From contig CAMLKK010000002.1 of the NCBI GenBank assembly GCA_946480715.1, forward strand, positions 131,350 to 195,349: DNA of 64,000 nt, in the 5' to 3' direction. Origin of the DNA: an uncultured Bacteriovorax sp. Its GTDB lineage: Bacteria > Bdellovibrionota > Bacteriovoracia > Bacteriovoracales > Bacteriovoracaceae. Below the pieces are notes generated by a model. It made no database searches and was not told the origin of the DNA. It saw only the letters and a list, made by a program, of their open reading frames with translations. Shown piece after piece: positions 52,083 to 59,860 of the stretch. Each line of letters starts with the position of its first letter. Position 1 is the stretch's first letter. The position numbers and the translations under genes were made by a program.

Positions 52083-53391
52083 CGTTTACACCGAACAGAT
52101 TATCTGAATCCACTTGCTTCGCGAGAGTTTGGTAACTCACAAAACCTGCTCCCGTTGCAGCGTAGCCAAGAGCTTTTTCAAGAGCAATTCCAATCGCCTT
52201 GTTTGAATCAGGCATAACGTGGAAATATGTTGAAAGACCATTTGTGAAGATGTCGAGCTTCTTTGTTCCGTTAGGATCTTTCGTAGTTACTTTACGCTCA
52301 AAGTACATCTGATTGTAGTACTTATAAGATGTACAGCTGTCGAAGAAGAAAATTTGGTAACGTTTTGTATTGAACTTAATTTTTTCACCAAGGCTGTACT
52401 CAACTGAGTCCAGATCCAAGTGTCCGCCAAGACCAGAGTGTCCGCCATAAATCATGACTGAAGCGTTTTCGATAGCATCTTTATAAAACCAGTGGAACGC
52501 CAAAGAATCTTCATCAATTCCAGATGGACCAAAGAAAAAGCGATAGATGATTTTTCCTTTCTGAAGAGTTTCAACGAATGGAAGATCACCATTAACAGTC
52601 TTTGCAACTTTTGCAATTTCTGTTTTTGTCCAAATTTTTGGCATGTATCCTTTTGCAAGAAGGTGAGTGCGGATCACGCGATAGTTATCAGCATTGATAT
52701 CACTGCTCTTAAGTGGATTGCGCTCCTTCTCAGGATCATCCATTCCAAAAAGAACGTGTACAGTGATGTTTCCATTTTCATCCGGAAGGTTGTGGTATTC
52801 CGGATATGAGAGTGCTGTGTTCTCATATCTTTCAATTTTTGCTTTTACGACTAAATAGTCTTTGCCAGCTTTTAACTTACATCCAGATTGTTCCGGATTC
52901 CAAAAATACCAGAAATCTCCCTCTGATTGATAGTGATCATCAGTACAAGGATTGTAATCACCAACCATCGCTGCTTCATAAATTGTAGAAGGGTTTACCG
53001 GTAAAACGATGTCATAAGTTTTAGTAGGTCCGTTTTCTAAAACAATGTTTCCATCATATTTGTAAGTGATATTGATAACGTTTCCATTTCTGGCCGCAAC
53101 TTTGATATCTGAAATAACATGATCGCCTTTAGGTACTGCCGATGCATCAGCAAAAGACATTGGTCCAATTGAATGCTGAACTTGTTCTTCAATAACACGT
53201 CTAAGTGTTTTTTCCGTTGGATTTTTTGCCGTCGTTACATGTTGAACAACGCCATTAAAAGTCATGCGGGCCTCTGTTGAATTTGATCCAACATAAAGCT
53301 TCTTTTCATTTTTTCTTTGATAATTTTGAGCATAGGCACTTGCTGAGACGCTCGCTACAACTGCGCATACGATGAGTTTTTGATAATTCAT
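52045..53391 (-). CDS. Secreted caspase-fold-like protein of unrecognised family
   Basis: 448 residues from the ATG at 53391 with GAGGGAG eight bases upstream and a signal peptide (LIVCAVVASVSASAYA). The first 270 residues form an unrecognised beta-rich region. Residues 310-360 show VMIYGGHSGLGGHLDLDSV and QIFFFDSCTSYKYYN, placing H318 and C353 as in a clan CD caspase fold (hydrophobic strand, H-G/S, then strand, D-S-C). It does not match C11 closely. It may be a protease or a degenerate partner of the adjacent clostripain. Strong ribosome binding site and coupling suggest a secreted pair. Confidence 0.7.
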   Translation of the reverse strand: MNYQKLIVCAVVASVSASAYAQNYQRKNEKKLYVGSNSTEARMTFNGVVQHVTTAKNPTEKTLRRVIEEQVQHSIGPMSFADASAVPKGDHVISDIKVAARNGNVINITYKYDGNIVLENGPTKTYDIVLPVNPSTIYEAAMVGDYNPCTDDHYQSEGDFWYFWNPEQSGCKLKAGKDYLVVKAKIERYENTALSYPEYHNLPDENGNITVHVLFGMDDPEKERNPLKSSDINADNYRVIRTHLLAKGYMPKIWTKTEIAKVAKTVNGDLPFVETLQKGKIIYRFFFGPSGIDEDSLAFHWFYKDAIENASVMIYGGHSGLGGHLDLDSVEYSLGEKIKFNTKRYQIFFFDSCTSYKYYNQMYFERKVTTKDPNGTKKLDIFTNGLSTYFHVMPDSNKAIGIALEKALGYAATGAGFVSYQTLAKQVDSDNLFGVNGDEDNEKPKAIK

Positions 53392-53479
53392 GGATGACTC
53401 CCTCTTCATTTAAAATGCTTTGTGGCCCAGATATATCACTAATCCGGACAGGGTAGGAACGGCCTGTAATTTTTATAAA

Positions 53480-54526
53480 CTAGGTTTTAGAAGAAAGTTT
53501 AGAGGTGAGCTGCCCGCAAGCGGCGAGAATGTCGCTACCTTTGGTGGTTCTCACGAGAGTGTGCAATTTACGGGCGACGAGAAGCGATTTAAAGACGTCG
53601 ACGTCCTCTTTCGAAGGTCGCTCATATGAGCTCCCCGGAAAAGGGTTAAAAGGGATAATATTGATCACGGCCTTTAAAGGAGAGAGAAGACGTTTGAGCT
53701 CATCTGCATCCTCCACACGATCATTGAGATTCTTGATCAACAGATATTCAAACGTAATAAACTGACCAGGCTTTAGACCTTTCTGCACTTCTGCAAGTTC
53801 AGCGAAGAGGTCTTCTAGCGGCCAGTGATCGTTGATAGGAATTAGTTTTTTTCTGACTTCATTAAATGGTGAGTGCAATGAGAGAGCGAGATTCACTTTT
53901 GGAAACTGAGCAAATTTTTTCAAACCCGGTAAATGTCCTGCTGTAGAAAGAGTTATTTGTTTCGGACCAATTCCCAACCCAAATGGTTCAATAAAAATTT
54001 CAATTGCCTTTTTTACGGCATCCGCATTGTGTAGAGGTTCCCCCTGTCCCATAAAAACAATGTTCGGAGTAAAAGTATGTTCCGGAAAAATATCACGCAA
54101 ATAATTCCACGCCACCATGTACTGGCCGATAATTTCTTCCGGATTCAAATGTCTTTTAAGACCTTGAGTTCCTGTAAAACAGAAACTGCATTTCATCGCA
54201 CAGCCCACCTGAGTCGACAGACAAACGGTGAATTTTTTATGAAAAGGGATGAGAACCGTTTCTACCGTTTGATCGTCTTTAAATTTCATTAAAAACTTAA
54301 TGGTTCCATCTTCGCTTTTTAAAACTTGGGCGATTTCTGGAAGTTCCGTAGAAAACTGATCATTTAAGGCCGTTGATAATTTGCCAGACAGCTGATTTTT
54401 AATTTTTTTTCTTTTGTAAATATTTTGCAAAATCAATGGAGCGAGTGAATCGGCCATTTGCTCTGATGACAAGAAATTCTGAAGGTCTTCTTGTGTTTTA
54501 CTGTAGAGAGAAGGTTTTAGGGACAT
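53480..54526 (-). CDS. rlmN: RlmN, 23S rRNA A2503/tRNA A37 C2-methyltransferase
   Basis: 348 residues. The radical SAM motif CAMKCSFCFTGTQG (CxxxCxxC), MGQGEPLHN, GLGIGPKQITLSTAGHLPGL and VNLALSLHSPFNEVRKKLIPIND are typical RlmN blocks, and the C-terminal TTKGSDILAACGQL carries the catalytic Cys that forms the methylene intermediate. It methylates C2 of A2503 in 23S rRNA and A37 in some tRNAs. The sequence is complete. Confidence 0.95.
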   Translation of the reverse strand: MSLKPSLYSKTQEDLQNFLSSEQMADSLAPLILQNIYKRKKIKNQLSGKLSTALNDQFSTELPEIAQVLKSEDGTIKFLMKFKDDQTVETVLIPFHKKFTVCLSTQVGCAMKCSFCFTGTQGLKRHLNPEEIIGQYMVAWNYLRDIFPEHTFTPNIVFMGQGEPLHNADAVKKAIEIFIEPFGLGIGPKQITLSTAGHLPGLKKFAQFPKVNLALSLHSPFNEVRKKLIPINDHWPLEDLFAELAEVQKGLKPGQFITFEYLLIKNLNDRVEDADELKRLLSPLKAVINIIPFNPFPGSSYERPSKEDVDVFKSLLVARKLHTLVRTTKGSDILAACGQLTSKLSSKT

Positions 54527-54546
54527 TTATTCTTACCAATGAAAAG

Positions 54547-54576
54547 TTGGGAATTTTTACCATAATAATTTAAGAT
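54547..54576 (+). promoter_or_regulatory. Leaderless-type promoter of the response regulator-HD gene
   Basis: TTGGGA (54547-54552), an 18 bp spacer and TAAGAT (54571-54576) are followed by six bases and the ATG at 54583, with no ribosome binding site. Confidence 0.5.
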
Positions 54577-54582
54577 AGGTCT

Positions 54583-55656
54583 ATGGAAAAGTTTCTCCTC
54601 ATCGTCGATGATAACAAAGAAATTGTTGAAATCGTATCGGAAGTCCTTGAAGGACTGTTCGATAAAATCATTTCTGCAGGCACAGTAGAGGAGGCCCAAA
54701 ACTTACTGGATAAACATCATTTCCAATTCGTCATTCTGGACATCAATCTCGAAGGGCGTAATGGTGCTGAAGTCATAAAATATTTAATTGATCGTCCGGA
54801 AAATCCTAATAATAAATCTTCTTTTGTCATCGTAAGTGGAATTATTAATCCGGATTTTATTCAGCGAAATTCGCAGCGCTTTGCCGGTATTCTCATGAAG
54901 CCGTTCGAACATAGTGAACTTCGACAAATCATTCTCAATGTTCTGTCAGGTGATAAAAAAGAAGAATCTGCACCTGTGGCTGATCAAGCGTCACTTGATG
55001 ACGTTCCAACGGTCAAATGTGACCTTCCATTTCCTATTGTTCAGTTAGAGCAAAGAGTGGAAAAGGTCATGGAGCAGGTGAAAAAGAACACTCGTTTAAA
55101 ACAGTTATTCAATTCGATGAAAATCGATCGCGCGAGTGATAACTACATTCTCGCACATATTGGAATGGTGATTAATATCTCCACAGGTATATCCATTCAA
55201 ATGCAGTGGAACACCGATAAAACTCTTGAAAAATTTGTCTATGCAGCTTATTTGCACGACATGGCCATTCACAATCGACCAGATCTTGCAAAAATCAGCA
55301 GCAAGGATGAGTTGGAAGAATTGAAATCTACACTTTCGCCTCAGGATTATAAACTCACTTTGGAACATCCACTTATCGCTGCTAGAACACTGGAAGGTAT
55401 GCGGGAAATTCCTCCTGATGTTGAGATGATCATCAGGCAGCATCATGAACTTCCAAAAGAAAATGGATTTCCGATGGGAATTTCGCACGTAAAAATTGTT
55501 CCACTTTCAACTGTCTTTATCGTTGCTCACGACATGACAGACTATATTCTCAATAATCCAAAATGGACTGTGGCCGATTATTTGAATAAGGCGAAAATTA
55601 AATTTAAAGGCGCTCACTTCCAAAAAGTTCTTTCTTCTCTCAACGAAATCAAATAA
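54583..55656 (+). CDS. Response regulator with HD-GYP-like output domain
   Basis: 357 residues. Receiver domain (1-120): D9/D10, phospho-acceptor D53 in ILDINLEGRNG and K106 in MKPF. The output domain (about 160-350) has H192, the HD pair H225-D226, H262 (EHPLIAARTL) and HHE (287-289), the metal ligands of HD-GYP phosphodiesterases. The GYP motif reads GFP (295-297), a mild variant. HD-GYP enzymes hydrolyse cyclic di-GMP, so phosphorylation here could control c-di-GMP and hence motility or attack-to-growth switching. The TatD gene overlaps by one base. Confidence 0.85.
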   Translation: MEKFLLIVDDNKEIVEIVSEVLEGLFDKIISAGTVEEAQNLLDKHHFQFVILDINLEGRNGAEVIKYLIDRPENPNNKSSFVIVSGIINPDFIQRNSQRFAGILMKPFEHSELRQIILNVLSGDKKEESAPVADQASLDDVPTVKCDLPFPIVQLEQRVEKVMEQVKKNTRLKQLFNSMKIDRASDNYILAHIGMVINISTGISIQMQWNTDKTLEKFVYAAYLHDMAIHNRPDLAKISSKDELEELKSTLSPQDYKLTLEHPLIAARTLEGMREIPPDVEMIIRQHHELPKENGFPMGISHVKIVPLSTVFIVAHDMTDYILNNPKWTVADYLNKAKIKFKGAHFQKVLSSLNEIK

Positions 55657-56303
55657 TGAAAATCGATGCACACACTCATCATGAAGGATCTCATCCTGCA
55701 TTGGTCATGGGAAAGCAGACCACAGGTATTCATCCATGGGAATTGCAAAAAGAAGTTTCATTGCGCGAATTGCGCTTGAAATTTGAGCAGCTGATATCAA
55801 AGCATTCCAATCTCATGGCGATTGGTGAATGTGGTTTAGATAGGTCGCGAGCAGACTTGTTATCCATCGAAGATCAAACCACCGTTTTAGAATGGCATTT
55901 AGATGAAGCAAAAAGAAGGAATCTTCCAGTCATACTACATTGTGTTCGTTCGCATTCCGATCTTATTGGTCTTTTCAAAAAAGTGAAGATGAAACAAACT
56001 TTTATGATTCATGATTTCAATGGAAATGAATTCCAGATCAATGAATATTTAAAATTTAATCCCTTTTTCTCTTTGGGCAACAGAGGGATAAAACACCTAA
56101 AAAAAATTCCACTGAATCGTCTGCTGCTTGAAACAGATGATCAGCTCGAAATCTCATTGGATGAACTCTATGCCATTGCTTCACTGGAATTAGGACTTTC
56201 TTCTCAGCAATTAGAAAAACAGCTGGAGGAGAATTTTTTAGGCTTTTTTAGTCAATCTCACAATGTTAGTTCCGCGGACTTCATCAAAAATTTCGGCCGT
56301 TAA
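55656..56303 (+). CDS. TatD-family metal-dependent hydrolase
   Basis: 215 residues. MKIDAHTHHEG provides the HxH metal site, GIHPW the next block, AIGECGLDRS the Glu ligand, LPVILHCVRSHSDLI the His, and LLLETDDQ the final Asp (usually ETDxP). The family has 3'-5' exonuclease or deoxyribonuclease activity and related amidohydrolase folds. It is somewhat short compared with TatD (about 260). ATG overlaps the stop of the response regulator gene, and its 3' end overlaps the convergent methyltransferase gene by 66 bp. Confidence 0.85.
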   Translation: MKIDAHTHHEGSHPALVMGKQTTGIHPWELQKEVSLRELRLKFEQLISKHSNLMAIGECGLDRSRADLLSIEDQTTVLEWHLDEAKRRNLPVILHCVRSHSDLIGLFKKVKMKQTFMIHDFNGNEFQINEYLKFNPFFSLGNRGIKHLKKIPLNRLLLETDDQLEISLDELYAIASLELGLSSQQLEKQLEENFLGFFSQSHNVSSADFIKNFGR

Positions 56304-56906
56304 ATTCCATTTCTTTTTCAGAATAAGATTCTGCCATTCTTTAAAAAGATCGCGTCCATGGTGCTTGCCTGGTCTTACTAAAACAAACGCATTGCCCTCT
56401 GGTTTCAATACGTAATGAATGGCGGAACATAATTGTTCAAAGTCACTGTCGATAAAAAAACGGCAGCGATTTTTAAAATCGTTAGGGGAGAGTAGGCCTT
56501 CTCCTGGAAAAAAATAGGGTGGATTTGAAAGAACAAGATCGTATTGTTCATGAAAACTAACATTGTGAGTGAGTTCCGAATAATTCATGAGATGAAGCTT
56601 GAAGTCTCTATCTTTAGCTCCAATCATCTTCACATTTCTGGCAAAATATTCTTCGTATAAACTTTGAACTTCCACGAAATCGATTGTTTTGATCGTTTTC
56701 TGATGGAAGAAGAGCTCCATTCCAATGACACCACAACCAGCGCATAAATCCATTGTTTTAAGGCCGCTGATGGCATCAGGAGCATACTGAGAGCTAAGAA
56801 AAGCACTTACCCTTTGGGCCAGAAAGACGGAATCAAGGGAGAAGCGGTACCCATCCGGCTGATGATAATCATAGCTATAAAAGGAATTCTCAGAATTTTT
56901 GCTCAT
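56238..56906 (-). CDS. TrmN6/YfiC-like tRNA adenine N6-methyltransferase
   Basis: 222 residues from the ATG at 56906. A TTG at 56960 would extend it by 18 residues. The layout is the small methyltransferase MTS type: YHQPDGYRFSLDSVFLAQRV, KTMDLCAGCGVIGMELFFHQ (SAM site) and the catalytic DLVLSNPPYFFPGEG, NPPY being typical of exocyclic-amine methylation. E. coli YfiC modifies A37 of tRNA1Val. NPPYF plus the N-terminal QPxxGYR pattern supports this family. The convergent overlap with tatD is 66 bp. Confidence 0.8.
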   Translation of the reverse strand: MSKNSENSFYSYDYHQPDGYRFSLDSVFLAQRVSAFLSSQYAPDAISGLKTMDLCAGCGVIGMELFFHQKTIKTIDFVEVQSLYEEYFARNVKMIGAKDRDFKLHLMNYSELTHNVSFHEQYDLVLSNPPYFFPGEGLLSPNDFKNRCRFFIDSDFEQLCSAIHYVLKPEGNAFVLVRPGKHHGRDLFKEWQNLILKKKWNLTAEIFDEVRGTNIVRLTKKA

Positions 56907-56977
56907 TTCATTTTTATTCACTAAAATACTTAAAGAATCAACCAAAGAATGACCTGACAACTAAAAGGAGACTGCGT

Positions 56978-57337
56978 TTGAATGTCTTGGATTACGCTTA
57001 CATTCCCATTGTAGCGCTACTCAATTTAGGAATTGTTTACGGATGGAATAAAAAATTCAAACAAAACCTTTTTTTAACTAAAAAGGATTGGTTTTTTATT
57101 TTCTTTTGCTCATTTTTAAATGTCTGGGGACTGGACACTCTTCAACATGCCTTGGTTAGCAATAAGTTTCTAGATGCGATGAAAGTATCACTCGGCGCAT
57201 GGTTGCTCTTTACGGCAGCTTCTGTTTTTAAGTCTGGCCGATTTCGAACTATTCCCCTTAAAGAATTTTGGATAGACTGCGGAGGCGAATTAGTTTGCTA
57301 CCTGTTCATGGGGGCCGGCATTTTCGTTCTTACCTAG
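56978..57337 (+). CDS. Small hydrophobic membrane protein (119 aa)
   Basis: Starts at a TTG with AAGGAG seven bases upstream. Four hydrophobic segments (IPIVALLNLGIVYGW, WFFIFFCSFLNVWGL, SLGAWLLFTAASVF and LVCYLFMGAGIFVL) indicate an inner membrane protein. No family is recognised. It is 9 bp upstream of msrA and probably in the same transcript. Confidence 0.7.
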   Translation: MNVLDYAYIPIVALLNLGIVYGWNKKFKQNLFLTKKDWFFIFFCSFLNVWGLDTLQHALVSNKFLDAMKVSLGAWLLFTAASVFKSGRFRTIPLKEFWIDCGGELVCYLFMGAGIFVLT

Positions 57338-57346
57338 GAGAAAACA

Positions 57347-57841
57347 ATGACCATTGAAAAAGTATTATTAGGCGCTGGATGTTTTTGGGGTGTGGAACAA
57401 ATTTTAAGATCCATTCCTGGTATCGTGAGAACTGAAGTCGGTTATGCTGGTGGAACAATGGCAAAACCTTCTTATGAAATGGTTTGTACAGGAATGACCG
57501 GCCACGCTGAAGTTGTGCTCGTTGAATACAATCCTGAAGTTTTAAATTTCGAAGGAGTGCTTGATCTCTTTTTTAGATTGCATGATCCAACAACTCTCAA
57601 CCGCCAGCATAACGACGTAGGGACACAATATCGATCGGTCATCTTCACATTTACCGATGACCAAAAAAGAATAGCGAATGAAGTCATTGCGAAACTTAAT
57701 GAAAAACACGTTTTTAAAAATCCAATTGTCACTCAGATCGAAAGTTTCAGTAACTACTTTTCAGCAGAAGAATATCATCAAGATTATTTAATCAAAAATC
57801 CTACCGGATACATGTGCCACATTCTGAAAGAAAAACTTTAA
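57347..57841 (+). CDS. msrA: Peptide methionine sulfoxide reductase MsrA
   Basis: 164 residues. LLGAGCFWGVEQILRSIPGIVRTEVGYAGG contains the catalytic Cys of GCFW, and PTTLNRQHNDVGTQYRSVIF and FSAEEYHQDYLIKNP are conserved MsrA blocks. It reduces methionine-S-sulfoxide in proteins, repairing oxidative damage. There is an extra C-terminal Cys (YMCHIL) that may be the resolving Cys. The aldehyde dehydrogenase gene follows 11 bp downstream. Confidence 0.95.
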   Translation: MTIEKVLLGAGCFWGVEQILRSIPGIVRTEVGYAGGTMAKPSYEMVCTGMTGHAEVVLVEYNPEVLNFEGVLDLFFRLHDPTTLNRQHNDVGTQYRSVIFTFTDDQKRIANEVIAKLNEKHVFKNPIVTQIESFSNYFSAEEYHQDYLIKNPTGYMCHILKEKL

Positions 57842-57852
57842 GGACAAAATCG

Positions 57853-59244
57853 ATGCACGATTTAGAACAAAATTTTCAATCTCTAAAAAACAATCGATGG
57901 AATGTGGCCCAGACAAAGGCCGATGTTCGTATTGAGAAATTAAAAAAATTGAAAGAAGCTGTTCTTCGTCATCGTGAAGAAATTAAAGCTGCTCTTTATT
58001 CAGATTTTAAAAAACCATATCCTGAAAGCGAACTCACTGAAATTCACACTGTCCTTGATGAAATAAATTTCGCAGTGAAAAGAGTTAAAAAATGGATGAA
58101 GCCAAAAAGAGTGCCGACTCCTCTTGTTCTTTTCGGTTCACGCTCGTCCATTCATTATGAAGCAAAGGGTGTTGTGCTCATTCTTGCTCCTTGGAATTAT
58201 CCCTTTTCTCTCCTCATTAATCCACTCGTAGCTGCTGTAGCAGCTGGGAATTGCATTGTCGCAAAACCTTCAGAGAAAACGCCAGCAACCGCAGCTATCC
58301 TGAAAAAAATTCTCGCTGAAGTTTTCACGAGCAGTGAAGTTTTTTTTGTTGAAGGAGATGCACAGGTTGCAGCCGATCTTTTGAAATTACCTTTTGATCA
58401 TATTTTTTTCACGGGTTCACCTCAAGTTGGTCAGAAAGTCATGGAAGCTGCCAGCAAGCATCTCACTTCAGTTACGCTTGAATTGGGAGGAAAATCGCCT
58501 GTCATCATTGATCGTCATATAGATTTAAAAATGGCCGCCAGTCGAATCACCTGGGGAAAATTTATCAATGGGGGACAAACGTGTGTGGCCCCAGATTACA
58601 TTTTTGTTCCGGAAGAAACTCACGATCAATTCTGCCAGGAAGTGGCCCTTTGTATACAGCAATCCTATGGTGAAAGTATTGAGGCAAGAAAAGGAACAAA
58701 TGATTTTGCACGTATCATTGATGTTCGCGCTTTCGATAGGCTCAACAACGCAATCGTGAATGAAAAGAAGCTTTTTCCGGATCAAGCCGACCGCGAGAAT
58801 CTTTATCTTCCCCCGACAGTGCTCCAAGATGTGCAAACAGATGCTCCGATCATGAAAGAAGAAATCTTCGGGCCGATACTTCCAATCATCAAATATAAAA
58901 ATATTGAGACGGTGATTGATTACATACAAACCAATCAAAAACCTCTGGCATTATATGTTTTTTCATTTAGTCAGAGCTTTATTTCCAAAATTAAATCGGC
59001 AACAACTTCCGGTGGCATGGCCATTAACCAAGTCGTTCTTCATCTCGCGAATCCGCATTTACCATTCGGTGGAGTAGGAACATCGGGAATTGGAAGTTAT
59101 CACGGTCATTATGGTTTTAAAGTTTTCTCCCATGAAAAGTCGATTCTCACACAAAGTTGGTTCACGCTAACAAATCTCTATTTCCCTCCTTATTCCAGTT
59201 CGCTTAAAAAACTCGCATTCAAATTACTTCGATGGTTCGAGTGA
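57853..59244 (+). CDS. Aldehyde dehydrogenase (ALDH3-like)
   Basis: 463 residues from the ATG at 57853 (AAGGA upstream). SVTLELGGKSPVIID gives the general-base Glu and NGGQTCVAPDY the catalytic Cys. GxFxTGSPQVGQ, here FFTGSPQVGQKVME, is the NAD binding region, and HLPFGGVGTSGIGSYHGHYGFKVFSHEKS is the family C-terminus. Class 3 (fatty/aromatic aldehyde) dehydrogenases lack the N-terminal extension, as here. It oxidises aldehydes to acids with NAD(P). A final basic/hydrophobic tail, LAFKLLRWFE, may anchor it to membranes. Confidence 0.92.
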   Translation: MHDLEQNFQSLKNNRWNVAQTKADVRIEKLKKLKEAVLRHREEIKAALYSDFKKPYPESELTEIHTVLDEINFAVKRVKKWMKPKRVPTPLVLFGSRSSIHYEAKGVVLILAPWNYPFSLLINPLVAAVAAGNCIVAKPSEKTPATAAILKKILAEVFTSSEVFFVEGDAQVAADLLKLPFDHIFFTGSPQVGQKVMEAASKHLTSVTLELGGKSPVIIDRHIDLKMAASRITWGKFINGGQTCVAPDYIFVPEETHDQFCQEVALCIQQSYGESIEARKGTNDFARIIDVRAFDRLNNAIVNEKKLFPDQADRENLYLPPTVLQDVQTDAPIMKEEIFGPILPIIKYKNIETVIDYIQTNQKPLALYVFSFSQSFISKIKSATTSGGMAINQVVLHLANPHLPFGGVGTSGIGSYHGHYGFKVFSHEKSILTQSWFTLTNLYFPPYSSSLKKLAFKLLRWFE

Positions 59245-59340
59245 CTTACTAAAATCGGAACTTAAGAAATTTTAAGTTGTGTCCCGTTCTACCGAAAATA
59301 AAATCAAATGATGAACATTTTTCTAATTAGGAGTTTCAAA

Positions 59341-59820
59341 ATGAAATTAGCGACACTTTTCTTTTCATGCGCTTTTGCGTTCTCAACAATGGCAGCAGAA
59401 CAACCATGTTCTAAAAAGATCGTAGAGGACCAAGTAAACGCACTTTGTACAAAACTTACTGCAAAAGGCGAAGCTCTTAAATCTGAATGGCCAGCTGGAC
59501 TTCTGTTTAAGAACTGTGGCGACAACTATATTTGGGTACAGGATATGTCTCCAGAAATTAAAATGGTTTTCCATCCGGTAAAAAGCCGTTTGAATGGTCA
59601 AGAAATTGGAAAGCAACTTGATGAAAATAAATTTGCTCTTTTCGCGGAATTCGATAAAGCAGCAAAAGCTAAAGCTGCTGGTGCATGGGTTGATTACGTT
59701 TGGGCAAAACCAGGTGAAGAGAAAGCAACTCCTAAAACTTCATTCGTTAAACAATGTAAAATGCCTTCAGGTACATCATGGATCGTAGGATCTGGTGTTT
59801 GGAAAGACGATATTAAGTAA
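59341..59820 (+). CDS. Secreted single-Cache-domain protein
   Basis: 159 residues from the ATG at 59341 with AGGAG upstream. After a signal peptide (LATLFFSCAFAFSTMA), the Cache fold is shown by DNYIWVQDMSPEIKMVFHPVKSRLNGQEIG, AGAWVDYVWAKPGEEKATPKTSFVK and SGTSWIVGSGVWKDD. sCache_2 domains usually sit inside chemoreceptors or kinases and bind small carboxylates. Here the domain is free in the periplasm and encoded 40 bp upstream of a chemoreceptor, suggesting a ligand-binding partner. Two cysteines in the mature part may form a disulphide. Confidence 0.82.
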   Translation: MKLATLFFSCAFAFSTMAAEQPCSKKIVEDQVNALCTKLTAKGEALKSEWPAGLLFKNCGDNYIWVQDMSPEIKMVFHPVKSRLNGQEIGKQLDENKFALFAEFDKAAKAKAAGAWVDYVWAKPGEEKATPKTSFVKQCKMPSGTSWIVGSGVWKDDIK

Positions 59821-59860
59821 TTTCTTTTTCATTTTTTAAGTCAGAACAAAAGGAGTGATT

